A DNA stretch of 64,000 nucleotides, taken from NCBI GenBank assembly GCA_025093985.1, contig JACAAK010000014.1:1116001-1180000 (forward strand), in the 5' to 3' direction. Both the position numbers and the translations under genes were made by a program. Each line of letters starts with the position of its first letter. Position 1 is the first letter of the stretch. The stretch is from Calvatia gigantea. Its lineage: Eukaryota > Basidiomycota > Agaricomycetes > Agaricales > Lycoperdaceae. Shown piece after piece: positions 48,345 through 61,236 of this stretch. Below the pieces are notes generated by a model. That model ran no database searches. It saw only the letters and a list, made by a program, of their open reading frames with translations, and was not told the origin of the DNA.

Positions 48345-48800
48345 GACTCCTCCCCTAACGTTTCAGAATCCTCCTGGTCCTCGGGCTCGAAGTCGGAAGG
48401 GTAGGTAGAGATGTAAGGAGCGTCGCCACCCGGACTGTTGCTAGTGTCTACAAATTGCAAGTTCTTCAAGTTCAAGTATTTGAGGGCGTCAATCTAGAGC
48501 ACAGTGAGCCAGAACGAATTCCAAGCATCCAAGAGGTAAGTTACGAATGGACGAGGCATATGCACCTCTTCTGAGTTACTGGGTCTACTATCGAAAATTT
48601 CGGGCTGAGGACTGGAACAAGCATCTGGGCGGGGAAGGAGATCCAGAAAGTCGGAAATTGGGAAGGGGCCAAATCCAACGACCACGCATCTCCTTTGCAA
48701 ATCGCCTACGTCCCTTCTTTGCCTTAGCGACGAGTCCGTTAACCCCTGATCGCTTGTATGACGTAGGTATGCTTACCATTTGGTCAGAAAGGGACAAGGA
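48345..48800 (-). pseudogene. FunK1 N-terminal fragment (5' of copy A)
   Basis: Minus-strand reading gives GPFPISDFLDLLPRPDACSS and NSEEVHMPRPF, then after a clear intron (donor GTAACTT, acceptor CTCTAG) IDALKYLNLKNLQFVDTSN. This matches the N-terminal domain of copy D (GPFPISHFLHFLPHPD, IDTLKSLNLKNLRF). It is cut off from its kinase domain by the insertion at 47668-48344. Confidence 0.7.
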
Positions 48801-49162
48801 TGAGCTTGAAGCTTGAAGGCTGCTTGGAGTATTAAACCCGCATCACACACACATACCATATCACTGAAACATTTGCACCGTTATGTTTCTCTGACCCCTT
48901 TACCTGTGCTATTTGATTGGATTTCGTGATGTTGCTAAAGCTTCTGCTATTTCATGACCTTGCGACGGCTATATGAAGCGGGGTCATCACCGCACGATGA
49001 ATTGCCCCATATGCTATTAAAGCAACGAACACACAAGCCAGCCAGACATCCGCCACTAAAATACGGTAATGCGCCGTTCAGCCCGAGCCGCCCAGACGGG
49101 CAATCAGGACAAAAATCCCCCTGGAGGGCTGCGAGTATCCCGAATAATTAGACACTTTCGAA

Positions 49163-50278
49163 TCATTTCACAAAGAGCCGCTTGGAGCGTAAAGGCCGTG
49201 CAGCACCAACTCTCCCCGTCTCTTGTTGATACATGTGATACGCTTCGCGTAGATGGTCGGGAGCTAATGGTCCTGTCTCACCCCGTCTAGCTTGCACCGC
49301 TCGAGCTGTGCATCCAGTGGTATCGGCGCATGGGAACGTTTCGTCAAGGGGCGGTTTAGAAGGGCCAGCGGGAAAGTGTACACGGAATAGCGGTCAGCTC
49401 AAGATATTAAGAAATCGACACATGAAAGCGCACCTTTCTCCACGATTTCTCCCACAAAGACCTTTGAAAAACCGGCGATAATCTGGGCAACGGGTTGGGA
49501 GACCTGTTGGCCAAGACTCTGTTGTATCGCCTGTAATACTTGTCTAAATTATACAACACAGATTGAAATACATATACTTACTTTTCGCACAGCCTGTTTG
49601 GGTAATGCATGTCTCCGATAAGCTTCAAATCGCTCGTACTGTTCAGGCGTGAAATTATCCATAAGGATCCTAGGAAAAAGATCGCCGTTAGCGCGATTGA
49701 CATGTTGCAGACATAACCACGTACTTCAGATTATCTTTCGACTGCGTATTCCAGCTTTGTTGCGCCGAGTAGTCATCATCAGCCATAGCAGGCAGCAATT
49801 CATCGTCGACATCCCCATCCTCATCCGCACCAGGCAGTCTCGCACCACTCGCTGGTGGTGCCACAGATCCTGGTGCCCCTCCAACTAACACCTGACCGTC
49901 TGCACCCACAACACTCACGACGTCTCCAGCTTGGTCCGCTGCAATCACTTGAGATTGCGAGCTATTTCGTCTTGAAATTCCTCCTTGTAGCAAACTACCT
50001 TCAGAATCATCTCCAGCGGTGTTATTAGCCCAGTGGACATGTTGGAATTGAGTCGTGGAAAACACTGGGCTTGCTGTAGAGCTCCCTGGAGCCGGGCTTC
50101 CTACTTTTGGTGAGTTTATTCCGACTACATTCTTTGGTTTTCGCCCTCGTTTTGCTCCAGTACCGGAACCACGTGGCCGACCCCGACCTACAGGCGTTGG
50201 TGTTGCTGGTGCCGCAGGAGATTGAGTAGAGGTGTTAGGGAATGTAGCAGGCGTGGAGAAATTGTAGGGAGAAGTCAT
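49163..50278 (-). CDS. TAF11: TAF11 (TFIID subunit), copy 1
   Basis: Histone-fold TFIID subunit that pairs with TAF13 and contacts TBP/TFIIA in RNA polymerase II initiation (family knowledge). Exons: 50278-49725, 49669-49582, 49530-49434 and 49305-49163, 293 residues. The long N-terminal region has an AT-hook-like GRGRPRGSG and GAKRGRKPKN, and an acidic patch (GADEDGDVDDELLPAMADDD). The conserved C-terminal part reads DNFTPEQYERFEAYRRHALP, QQVSQPVAQIIAGFSKVFVG, EIVEKARAVQARRGETGPLA and DHLREAYHMYQQETGRVGA, ending SKRLFVK. No frame fault. Two further copies lie at 52811 and 56987 with identical first exons, so gene dosage would be three if the assembly is right. Confidence 0.93.
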
Positions 50279-50533
50279 TCTGTCCTATAGACATAAATGC
50301 ATGACGAGCGTCCGAAATGCCGTCTGCTGTTTGAATCATATTCCCACGAGGGATAAGTATCTATTTTTATCAAATCATCAATTTTATCTCAACGGGGGTT
50401 AGTCTCGTCAAAAAGATAAATGGCAAGTAATTCCCAGATTTACGTTGCAGCAGCGGTGTACAGATACAAAATTCCAGTTATTGATTAGAATTTCCCCTCA
50501 GTATCATTGACGGACTTCTGTTATTTTATTCCC

Positions 50534-50806
50534 TCACAAATAATCTAAATTCTTCCCTGCGACCTTGATCCTTATCGACCTCCTACTCCCAATGCTTGCC
50601 AGATTTGCTGCGCCAAGAGGTCCGGACACCACCAAGTTGTCCTTTATATTTCCCACCGTAATTGTGTCCTTGTCGTCCTTGCCTATACTAGGGCTTGATT
50701 GCCTGGATACGAATCGCCACATATTGAAATGTAAAGTGTACACGGGGTGAATGAAAGCGTCTTGGGCAACTATAAAGGTAATAGACGGGATTGTGCAGAG
50801 GAACAC
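50534..50806 (-). pseudogene. Truncated drug/metabolite transporter C-terminus, unit 1
   Basis: The minus-strand frame reads IPSITFIV and, further on, QSSPSIGKDDKDTITVGNIK. This parallels AIPSVLSVIG and SSSSTDKGDKNTITLRNIDD in the transporter at 63353. Only the C-terminal ~90 codons are present and the membrane part is gone, so this is a fragment that travels with the TAF11 unit. Confidence 0.65.
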
Positions 50807-51253
50807 CCGTTCGGGCGGATACTATCTAAATCAAGTGATCTCACGCGGACCTTGGAAGCAGTAAGCAGAAATATTTTACTGTAAATCCTTGGTTCGCTTT
50901 TGAGATAACTGTCAAACGACACCTAACTCGCGGAGAAACCATTTTGGTGCTGAAACTCGACTATTCCGTGGAAAGCACGCTACAATGGTACAAGATTTAT
51001 TGACCAAGCAAGGACAAGGTCTTTAGGTGTCATTACAATGATTGGGCACGTATATACTATACCTTTCAAAAAATTATAACGGAGGAACACCATGAAAAGA
51101 AAGACTAGTTAAGCCACCCGAAGAATCCGGAGCAAGATTCTACAAAGTCTGCAGGCAATTACAGAGTCAAGCCGACAATGCAAGAAGTGCGGATTGGGGC
51201 ACGGAGAACGACATTTTTTAATAAGATATTTCCCTAGTTCAAGTATGAAGCGA

Positions 51254-52158
51254 TCAAGATGCAGGTGTGCTATTTCTAGTCCGTTTCCAAGACCGGGCTT
51301 CACCAGCTTCACCAGACCCTCTAGAAGACCGTGAGCGCTTCTGTGATTCTTGTGATTGAAGAAAACAATCGCTGGTTGGACTACAGAGTGTCATAAGCTC
51401 GACCTGTTCCACAGCCTCCCAGAGTCGACGCCTGTTATCACCCTCCGGCGACCAATGATCGTCAGGACAGCGAAGGGCCCCACGGAACCCTTCCAAGATA
51501 CTGTCGTGGTCGGGAACGTTCGACAATTGGAGAGCGGGATCCCTGTCTTGCGCAAGGCTGATTTCCCACCTATCAGCATGCCCCATCATCTGGCAAAAAT
51601 CGCGCATGAGGCTTGAAAATGCAGGGTTCCCCACGAACTCAATAAAAGGCGCATCATCCAAAAATGAGATTTTAGAGTCTCCACCCCGCTTAGACAATGG
51701 CCGACAGTCTGTCAAACATTCCGCAGCCCGCCGCAGGTCATCGCAATTGTGGTTGAGGTTGTTGAGTGCGTTCTCAAATGCGACCCAGTATACGGACTGG
51801 AGGTCGTCAAGAGGTGAATGACACTTCCCCGGATCCCTCAGGAGAGCAGCAGACATGTAGGCCCATGTGCCCTACACAGACATAAGAAGGAGTAATGACA
51901 AGACAAACAGAGACATACTGAACGGTCATATGCTCTGGTGTATTTCTGAGGTTCCTCTCCTTCCAATGGAACCTGTTTCGCAAACTCCCAGTCTACCAGG
52001 ACCCCTCTGCCCTCTGGAGTGATCATGATATTAGCAGAGCTTACGTCGCGATGGAGGTAGCGACATCGGACCCAGGCTGCCCGGAGAGCTATCATTCATA
52101 TTCAGTCAGGGGCAGGAGCGTGCACTCCACGAAACACATACCTTCTATTACGTCTGCA
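51254..52158 (-). pseudogene. FunK1 copy B, C-terminal half only
   Basis: Exons 52088-51919 (RAAWVRCRYLHRDVSSANIM, LVDWEFAKQ) and 51871-51254 (GTWAYMSAALLRDPGK, DDLQSVYWVAFENALNNL, then an Arg/Ser-rich end). Upstream, the gene is fused at 52158 to a FunK1 5' fragment and lacks the glycine-loop half, so it cannot encode a whole kinase. The catalytic HRD and DWE motifs remain intact. Confidence 0.8.
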
Positions 52159-52448
52159 AGAACGAATTCCAAGCATCCAAGAGGTAAGTTACGAATGGAC
52201 GAGGCATATGCACCTCTTCTGAGTTACTGGGTCTACTATCGAAAATTTCGGGCTGAGGACTGGAACAAGCATCTGGGCGGGGAAGGAGATCCAGAAAGTC
52301 GGAAATTGGGAAGGGGCCAAATCCAACGACCACGCATCTCCTTTGCAAATCGCCTACGTCCCTTCTTTGCCTTAGCGACGAGTCCGTTAACCCCTGATCG
52401 CTTGTATGACGTAGGTATGCTTACCATTTGGTCAGAAAGGGACAAGGA
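52159..52448 (-). pseudogene. FunK1 N-terminal fragment, unit 2
   Basis: A copy of the 48511-48800 fragment with the same GPFPISDFLDLLPRPDACSS reading, here joined head-on to the C-terminal half of copy B. Confidence 0.7.
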
Positions 52449-52810
52449 TGAGCTTGAAGCTTGAAGGCTGCTTGGAGTATTAAACCCGCATCACACACAC
52501 ATACCATATCACTGAAACATTTGCACCGTTATGTTTCTCTGACCCCTTTACCTGTGCTATTTGATTGGATTTCGTGATGTTGCTAAAGCTTCTGCTATTT
52601 CATGACCTTGCGACGGCTATATGAAGCGGGGTCATCACCGCACGATGAATTGCCCCATATGCTATTAAAGCAACGAACACACAAGCCAGCCAGACATCCG
52701 CCACTAAAATACGGTAATGCGCCGTTCAGCCCGAGCCGCCCAGACGGGCAATCAGGACAAAAATCCCCCTGGAGGGCTGCGAGTATCCCGAATAATTAGA
52801 CACTTTCGAA

Positions 52811-53926
52811 TCATTTCACAAAGAGCCGCTTGGAGCGTAAAGGCCGTGCAGCACCAACTCTCCCCGTCTCTTGTTGATACATGTGATACGCTTCGCGTAG
52901 ATGGTCGGGAGCTAATGGTCCTGTCTCACCCCGTCTAGCTTGCACCGCTCGAGCTGTGCATCCAGTGGTATCGGCGCATGGGAACGTTTCGTCAAGGGGC
53001 GGTTAAGAAGGGCCAGAGGGAAAGTGTACACGGAATAGCGGTCAGCTCAAGATATTAAGAAATCGACACATGAAAGCGCACCTTTCTCCACGATTTCTCC
53101 CACAAAGACCTTTGAAAAACCGGCGATAATCTGGGCAACGGGTTGGGAGACCTGTTGGCCAAGACTCTGTTGTATCGCCTGTAATACTTGTCTAAATTAT
53201 ACAACACAGATTGAAATACATATACTTACTTTTCGCACAGCCTGTTTGGGTAATGCATGTCTCCGATAAGCTTCAAATCGCTCGTACTGTTCAGGCGTGA
53301 AATTATCCATAAGGATCCTAGGAAAAAGATCGCCGTTAGCGCGATTGACATGTTGCAGACATAACCACGTACTTCAGATTATCTTTCGACTGCGTATTCC
53401 AGCTTTGTTGCGCCGAGTAGTCATCATCAGCCATAGCAGGCAGCAATTCATCGTCGACATCCCCATCCTCATCCGCACCAGGCAGTCTCGCACCACTCGC
53501 TGGTGGTGCCACAGATCCTGGTGCCCCTCCAACTAACACCTGACCGTCTGCACCCACAACACTCACGACGTCTCCAGCTTGGTCCGCTGCAATCACTTGA
53601 GATTGCGAGCTATTTCGTCTTGAAATTCCTCCTTGTAGCAAACTACCTTCAGAATCATCTCCAGCGGTGTTATTAGCCCAGTGGACATGTTGGAATTGAG
53701 TCGTGGAAAACACTGGGCTTGCTGTAGAGCTCCCTGGAGCCGGGCTTCCTACTTTTGGTGAGTTTATTCCGACTACATTCTTTGGTTTTCGCCCTCGTTT
53801 TGCTCCAGTACCGGAACCACGTGGCCGACCCCGACCTACAGGCGTTGGTGTTGCTGGTGCCGCAGGAGATTGAGTAGAGGTGTTAGGGAATGTAGCAGGC
53901 GTGGAGAAATTGTAGGGAGAAGTCAT
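52811..53926 (-). CDS. TAF11: TAF11, copy 2
   Basis: Same four-exon structure as copy 1, shifted by 3,648 bases: 53926-53373, 53317-53230, 53178-53082 and 52953-52811. The first exon translates identically. Intronic differences from copy 1 are single bases (near 53005 and 53016). Whether it is a real extra copy or an assembly duplicate cannot be told from sequence alone. Confidence 0.9.
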
Positions 53927-54181
53927 TCTGTCCTATAGACATAAATGCATGACGAGCGTCCGAAATGCCGTCTGCTGTTTGAATCATATTCCCACGAGGG
54001 ATAAGTATCTATTTTTATCAAATCATCAATTTTATCTCAACGGGGGTTAGTCTCGTCAAAAAGATAAATGGCAAGTAATTCCCAGATTTACGTTGCAGCA
54101 GCGGTGTACAGATACAAAATTCCAGTTATTGATTAGAATTTCCCCTCAGTATCATTGACGGACTTCTGCTATTTTATTCCC

Positions 54182-54454
54182 TCACAAATAATCTAAATTC
54201 TTCCCTGCGACCCTGATCCTTATCGACCTCCTACTCCCAATGCTTGCCAGATTTGCTGCGCCAAGAGGTCCGGACACCACCAAGTTGTCCTTTATATTTC
54301 CCACCGTAATTGTGTCCTTGTCGTCCTTGCCTATACTAGGGCTTGATTGCCTGGATACGAATCGTCACATATTGAAATGTAAAGTGTACACGGGGTGAAT
54401 GAAAGCGTCTTGGGCAACTATAAAGGTAATAGACGGGATTGTGCAGAGGAACAC
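54182..54454 (-). pseudogene. Truncated transporter C-terminus, unit 2
   Basis: Copy of the 50534-50806 fragment with a few base changes (for example GACCCTGAT for GACCTTGAT) that break the frame kept in unit 1. Confidence 0.6.
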
Positions 54455-54902
54455 CCGTTCGGGCGGATACTATCTAAATCAAGTGATCTCACGCGGACCT
54501 TGGAAGCAGTAAGCAGAAATATTTTACTGTAAATCCTTGGTTCGCTTTTTGAGATAACTGTCAAACGACACCTAACTCGCGGAGAAACCATTTTGGTGCT
54601 GAAACTCGACTATTCCGTGGAAAGCACGCTACAATGGTACAAGATTTATTGACCAAGCAAGGACAAGGTCTTTAGGTGTCATTACAATGATTGGGCACGT
54701 ATATACTATACCTTTCAAAGAATTATAACGGAGGAACACCATGAAAAGAAAGACTAGTTAAGCCACCCGAAGAATCCGGAGCAAGATTCTACAAAGTCTG
54801 CAGGCAATTACAGAGTCAAGCCGACAATGCAAGAAGTGCGGATTGGGGCACGGAGAACGATATTTTTTAATAAGATATTTCCCTAGTTCAAGTATGAAGC
54901 GA

Positions 54903-56117
54903 TCAAGATGCAGGTGTGCTATTTCTAGTCCGTTTCCAAGACCGGGCTTCACCAGCTTCACCAGACCCTCTAGAAGACCGTGAGCGCTTCTGTGATTCTT
55001 GTGATTGAAGAAAACGATCGCTGGTTGGACTACAGAGTGTCATAAGCTCGACCTGTTCCACAGCCTCCCAGAGTCGACGCCTGTTGTCACCCTCCGGCGA
55101 CCAATGATCGTCAGGACAGCGAAGGGCCCCACGGAACCTTTCCAAGATACTGTCGTGGTCGGGAACGTTCGACAATTGGAGAGCGGGATCCCTGTCTTGC
55201 GCAAGGCTGATTTCCCACCTATCAGCATGCCCCATCATCTGGCAAAAATCGCGCATGAGGCTTGAAAATGCAGGGTTCCCCACGAACTCAATAAAAGGCG
55301 CATCATCCAAAAATGAGATTTTAGAGTCTCCACCCCGCTTAGACAATGGCCGACAGTCTGTCAAACATTCCGCAGCCCGCCGCAGGTCATCGCAATTGTG
55401 GTTGAGGTTGTTGAGTGCATTCTCAAATGCGACCCAGTATACGGACTGGAGGTCGTCAAGAGGTGAATGACACTTCCCCGGATCCCTCAGGAGAGCAGCA
55501 GACATGTAGGCCCATGTGCCCTACACAGACATAAGAAGGAGTAATGACAAGACAAACAGAGACATACTGAACGGTCATATGCTCTGGTGTATTTCTGAGG
55601 TTCCTCTCCTTCCAATGGAACCTGTTTCGCAAACTCCCAGTCTACCAGGACCCCTCTGCCCTCTGGAGTGATCATGATATTAGCAGAGCTTACGTCCCGC
55701 GATGGAGGTAGCGACATCGGACCAGGCATGCCCGGAGAGCTATCATTCATATTCAGTCAGGGGCAGGATCGTGCACTCCACGAAACACATACCTTCTATT
55801 ACGTCTGCAAGAACTTGTGTCAACTGCTTTGGCGTTGGCAAACTCTTTGAGTGGCCTCCCAGCACTTTCCTCGATGAAGCGGTAGTGCATTCGCGGAATA
55901 AGCTTGGTTTGGGGTCCAACTCTCCACCAGGTGTCGGCATAATTGTGGGGCGATGTGTATGGTTCGTCCCTATGAGGTTACCTCCTACTAAAACTTTCGG
56001 GATGTGAGGAACCCGTTCTTCTTCAGTTCGGCAACGATGTTCCATTCCGCAGTCATTCCCGGCAATTCCGCACTCCAACCATCCTTCAATGTAGAGATAT
56101 CGATTCGTGATTTGATC
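54903..56117 (-). pseudogene. FunK1 copy C, truncated and frame-broken
   Basis: The C-terminal exon 55505-54903 is nearly identical to copy B. In the catalytic exon small indels (CCGCG for CGCG near 55697, and a change near 55722-55730) turn the YLHRD segment into SLPPSRD, so the HRD context is lost. Unlike copy B it continues into the N-terminal half (INLIGTN-like and MPGP pieces) up to 56117, where homology stops at unrelated DNA. Confidence 0.75.
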
Positions 56118-56616
<499 letters not shown>

Positions 56617-56986
56617 TGACTAGTACTTGGAAGCTTGAATGGCTGTCTTGGAGTATTAAACCCGCATCACACACACATACCATATCACTGAAACATTTGC
56701 ACCGTTATGTTTCTCTGACCCCTTTACCTGTGCTATTTGATTGGATTTCGTGATGTTGCTAAAGCTTCTGCTATTTCATGACCTTGCGACGGCTATATGA
56801 AGCGGGGTCATCACCGCACGATGAATTGCCCCATATGCTATTAAAGCAACGAACACACAAGCCAGCCAGACATCCGCCACTAAAATACGGTAATGCGCCG
56901 TTCAGCCCGAGCCGCCCAGACGGGCAATCAGGACAAAAATCCCCCTGGAGGGCTGCGAGTATCCCGAATAATTAGACACTTTCGAA

Positions 56987-58103
56987 TCATTTCACAAAGA
57001 GCCGCTTGGAGCGTAAAGGCCGTGCAGCACCAACTCTCCCCGTCTCTTGTTGATACATGTGATACGCTTCGCGTAGATGGTCGGGAGCTAATGGTCCTGT
57101 CTCACCCCGTCTAGCTTGCACCGCTCGAGCTGTGCATCCAGTGGTATCGGCGCATGGGAACGTTTCGTCAAGGGGCGGTTTAAGAAGGGCCAGAGGGAAA
57201 GTGTACACGGAATAGCGGTCAGCTCAAGATATTAAGAAATCGACACATGAAAGCGCACCTTTCTCCACGATTTCTCCCACAAAGACCTTTGAAAAACCGG
57301 CGATAATCTGGGCAACGGGTTGGGAGACCTGTTGGCCAAGACTCTGTTGTATCGCCTGTAATACTTGTCTAAATTATACAACACAGATTGAAATACATAT
57401 ACTTACTTTTCGCACAGCCTGTTTGGGTAATGCATGTCTCCGATAAGCTTCAAATCGCTCGTACTGTTCAGGCGTGAAATTATCCATAAGGATCCTAGGA
57501 AAAAGATCGCCGTTAGCGCGATTGACATGTTGCAGACATAACCACGTACTTCAGATTATCTTTCGACTGCGTATTCCAGCTTTGTTGCGCCGAGTAGTCA
57601 TCATCAGCCATAGCAGGCAGCAATTCATCGTCGACATCCCCATCCTCATCCGCACCAGGCAGTCTCGCACCACTCGCTGGTGGTGCCACAGATCCTGGTG
57701 CCCCTCCAACTAACACCTGACCGTCTGCACCCACAACACTCACGACGTCTCCAGCTTGGTCCGCTGCAATCACTTGAGATTGCGAGCTATTTCGTCTTGA
57801 AATTCCTCCTTGTAGCAAACTACCTTCAGAATCATCTCCAGCGGTGTTATTAGCCCAGTGGACATGTTGGAATTGAGTCGTGGAAAACACTGGGCTTGCT
57901 GTAGAGCTCCCTGGAGCCGGGCTTCCTACTTTTGGTGAGTTTATTCCGACTACATTCTTTGGTTTTCGCCCTCGTTTTGCTCCAGTACCGGAACCACGTG
58001 GCCGACCCCGACCTACAGGCGTTGGTGTTGCTGGTGCCGCAGGAGATTGAGTAGAGGTGTTAGGGAATGTAGCAGGCGTGGAGAAATTGTAGGGAGAAGT
58101 CAT
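56987..58103 (-). CDS. TAF11: TAF11, copy 3
   Basis: Four exons as in copies 1 and 2: 58103-57550, 57494-57407, 57355-57259 and about 57130-56987. The last exon is plainly readable (ARAVQARRGETGPLAPDHLR, ending SKRLFVK). The first exon gives the same 184 residues as the other two. An extra T in intron 3 relative to copy 1 is the main difference noticed. Confidence 0.9.
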
Positions 58104-58350
58104 TCTGTCCTATAGACATAAATGCATGACGAGCGTCCGAAATGCCGTCTGCTGTTTGAATCATATTCCCACGAGGGATAAGTATCTATTTTTATCAAAT
58201 CATCAATTTTATCTCAACGGGGGTTAGTCTCGTCAAAAAGATAAATGGCAAGTAATTCCCAGATTTACGTTGCAGCAGCGGTGTACAGATACAAAATTCC
58301 AGTTATTGATTAGAATTTCCCCTCAGTATCATTGACGGACTTCTGTTATT

Positions 58351-58596
58351 TTATTCCCTCACAAATAATCTAAATTCTTCCCTGCGACCCTTGATCCTTA
58401 TCGACCTCCTACTCCCAATGCTTGCCAGATTTGCTGCGCCAAGAGGTCCGGACACCACCAAGTTGTCCTTTATATTTCCCACCGTAATTGTGTCCTTGTC
58501 GTCCTTGCCTATACTAGGGCTTGATTGCCTGGATACGAATCGTCCACATATTGAAATGTAAAGTGTACACGGGGTGAATGAAAGCGTCTTGGGCAA
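58351..58596 (-). pseudogene. Truncated transporter C-terminus, unit 3
   Basis: Third copy of the transporter fragment (QSSPSIGKDDKDTITVGNIK). An extra base relative to unit 1 changes the ending of the frame. Confidence 0.6.
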
Positions 58597-59080
58597 CTAT
58601 AAAGGTAATAGACGGGATTGTGCAGAGGAACACCCGTTCGGGCGGATACTATCTAAATCAAGTGATCTCACGCGGACCTTGGAAGCAGTAAGCAGAAATA
58701 TTTTACTGTAAATCCTTGGTTCGCTTTTTGAGATAACTGTCAAACGACACCTAACTCGCGGAGAAACCATTTTGGTGCTGAAACTCGACTATTCCGTGGA
58801 AAGCACGCTACAATGGTACAAGATTTATTGACCAAGCAAGGACAAGGTCTTTAGGTGTCATTACAATGATTGGGCACGTATATACTATACCTTTCAAAAA
58901 TTATAACGGAGGAACACCATGAAAAGAAAGACTAGTTAAGCCACCCGAAGAATCCGGAGCAAGATTCTACAAAGTCTGCAGGCAATTACAGAGTCAAGCC
59001 GACAATGCAAGAAGTGCGGATTGGGGCACGGAGAACGACATTTTTTAATAAGATATTTCCCTAGTTCAAGTATGAAGCGA

Positions 59081-61210
59081 TCAAGATGCAGGTGTGCTAT
59101 TTCTAGTCCGTTTCCAAGACCGGGCTTCACCAGCTTCACCAGACCCTCTAGAAGACCGTGAGCGCTTCTGTGATTCTTGTGATTGAAGAAAACAATCGCT
59201 GGTTGGACTACAGAGTGTCATAAGCTCGACCTGTTCCACAGCCTCCCAGAGTCGACGCCTGTTATCACCCTCCGGCGACCAATGATCGTCAGGACAGCGA
59301 AGGGCCCCACGGAACCCTTTCCAAGATACTGTCGTGGTCGGGAACGTTCGACAATTGGAGAGCGGGATCCCTGTCTTGCGCAAGGCTGATTTCCCACCTA
59401 TCAGCATGCCCCATCATCTGGCAAAAATCGCGCATGAGGCTTGAAAATGCAGGGTTCCCCACGAACTCAATAAAAGGCGCATCATCCAAAAATGAGATTT
59501 TAGAGTCTCCACCCCGCTTAGACAATGGCCGACAGTCTGTCAAACATTCCGCAGCCCGCCGCAGGTCATCGCAATTGTGGTTGAGGTTGTTGAGTGCAGT
59601 TCTCAAATGCGACCCAGTATACGGACTGGAGGTCGTCAAGAGGTGAATGACACTTCCCCGGATCCCTCAGGAGAGCAGCAGACATGTAGGCCCATGTGCC
59701 CTACACAGACATAAGAAGGAGTAATGACAAGACAAACAGAGACATACTGAACGGTCATATGCTCTGGTGTATTTCTGAGGTTCCTCTCCTTCCAATGGAA
59801 CCTGTTTCGCAAACTCCCAGTCTACCAGGACCCCTCTGCCCTCTGGAGTGATCATGATATTAGCAGAGCTTACGTCGCGATGGAGGTAGCGACATCGGAC
59901 CCAGGCTGCCCGGAGAGCTATCATTCATATTCAGTCAGGGGCAGGAGCGTGCACTCCACGAAACACATACCTTCTATTACGTCTGCAAGAACTTGTGTCA
60001 ACTGCTTTGCGTTGGCATACTCTTTGAGTGGCCTCCCAGCACTTTCCTCGATGAAGCGGTAGTGCATTCGCGGAATAAGCTTGGTTTGGGGTCCAACTCT
60101 CCACCAGGTGTCGGCATAATTGTGGGCGATGGTGTAATGGTTCGTCCCTATGAGGTTACCTCCTACTAAAACTTTCGGGATGTGAGGAACCCCGTTCTTC
60201 TTCAGTTCGGCAACGATGTTCCATTCCGCAGTCATTCCCGGCAATTCCGCACTCCAACCATCCTTCATGTAGAGATATCGATTCGTGATTTGATCATAAA
60301 CCCTGAAAACACGGCGCCCCCGGCTTACAAGTGACTCTGTGTGCGGTAGGAAGTCCCCTAGGCTTGAATGTCATATTTTGTAATGCACAGGTGATGATGG
60401 GAACCTGGAATTCTCCAAAGTCACGGTCAAATGTTATATCGATTCCCCTTTGGCTGGGTGTCATCTTATCGAAGCCATGGAGAAACGTGATGAGATACAT
60501 TGCATCTCTGCGATAGTCAAAGGCTTCCGAGACAAGAACGCCGGATCTGTCAGCGCGGAACAGACGCGCAATGTGGCCATCCATGTAGACTGAGAAGGCA
60601 TGGGTCCTGAACGAATAGGAAAACATTTCATTTAATTGCCGCGATTTGCCCCTGGGTCTCGACATGTTCACTCTCGAACTGGGCATTGGGTCCGTCGGGT
60701 TTATCGCAGAATGGGTCATGGCTGCCCTGTTTGAGTTCGAAGGGGAGGAGGAGCTCGGAAAAATGTGTCGGTGAAGGAGGTTTTTCCTTCCTGGTTGTGC
60801 TGGAAACAGATTGATCTTCGGGCTTGAAGTCGGAGGAGTAGGTAGAGACGCCAGGTTTCCATTTTTTGTAATACGGAGCCTTATCATCTGGACTATGGCC
60901 GGTGTTCATAAATCGCAAATTCTTCAAGTTCAAAGATTTAAGCGTGTCAATCTAGGGCACCGTAAGCATATAACCAAATCCGAAAGTCCGACGGGTTACC
61001 AATGGGGGATACATATCTACCTCAGGTTGGTCTTTAGGGATGCCATGGAAAATATCATATGGAGGAGTGCGATAACGATCTGGATGGGGAAGGAAATGCA
61101 AAAAGTGGCTAATTGGGAACGGACCAATCCAATGACCATGGGTCTCCTTCACAAATTGTCTCTGCATGTGGCTTGCCTTGGGTAGTAATACATTAAGTCC
61201 CGATCTCTTA
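59081..61210 (-). pseudogene. FunK1 copy D, near full length, frame-broken, 5' end cut by Tc1 element
   Basis: The only copy with all parts in order: N-terminal GPFPISHFLHFLPHPDRYRT; after an intron IDTLKSLNLKNLRFMNTGHS; a FunK1 core (SYSFRTHAFSVYMDGHIARL, YLYMKDGWSAELPGMTAEWN, VPHIPKVLVGGNLIGTN); the catalytic exon (RYLHRDVSSANIM, VDWEFAKQ); and the C-terminal exon (SAALLRDPGKCHSPLDD). Frame faults: at ~60635 (QIAA against LNEMFSY), near 60345-60370, at ~59325 and at ~59599. FunK1 kinases are expanded in mushroom fungi and their roles are mostly unknown. A Tc1-like transposon sits at 61211, next to KRSGLN, where intact relatives have further 5' coding sequence. Confidence 0.75.
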
Positions 61211-61216
61211 CAGTAA

Positions 61217-61236
61217 GGGACAAAACCCTTCCAATG
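61217..61236 (+). repeat. 20-bp terminal motif, left outer copy
   Basis: GGGACAAAACCCTTCCAATG occurs four times in the element: here, inverted at 61401-61420, direct at 62607-62626 and inverted at 62790-62809. Each end thus carries an outer and an inner copy facing opposite ways, a likely pair of transposase binding sites. Confidence 0.9.

Larger units (their letters stand above)
48511..52158. repeat. Tandem segmental duplication, unit 1 (3,648 bp)
   Basis: Everything in this interval recurs 3,648 bases downstream with only scattered single-base changes. The unit carries a FunK1 N-terminal fragment, a whole TAF11 gene, a transporter fragment and the FunK1 C-terminal half. The unit-1/unit-2 joint lies at a shared AGAAC (48511-48515 and 52159-52163), fusing the 3' half of one FunK1 to the 5' end of another. 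Confidence 0.93.
52159..55806. repeat. Tandem segmental duplication, unit 2
   Basis: Second copy of the 3.65 kb unit, offset 3,648-3,649 bases from unit 1. Differences are single-base changes or indels, for example TTTCAAAAAA against TTTCAAAGAA near 51066/54715. Confidence 0.93.
56630..60000. repeat. Tandem segmental duplication, unit 3
   Basis: Third copy of the unit, offset ~7,824-7,827 from unit 1. It starts after the homopolymer block, so it lacks the FunK1 N-terminal fragment. At ~60000 it continues into a full-length FunK1 (copy D) instead of ending at the AGAAC joint. Confidence 0.9.
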
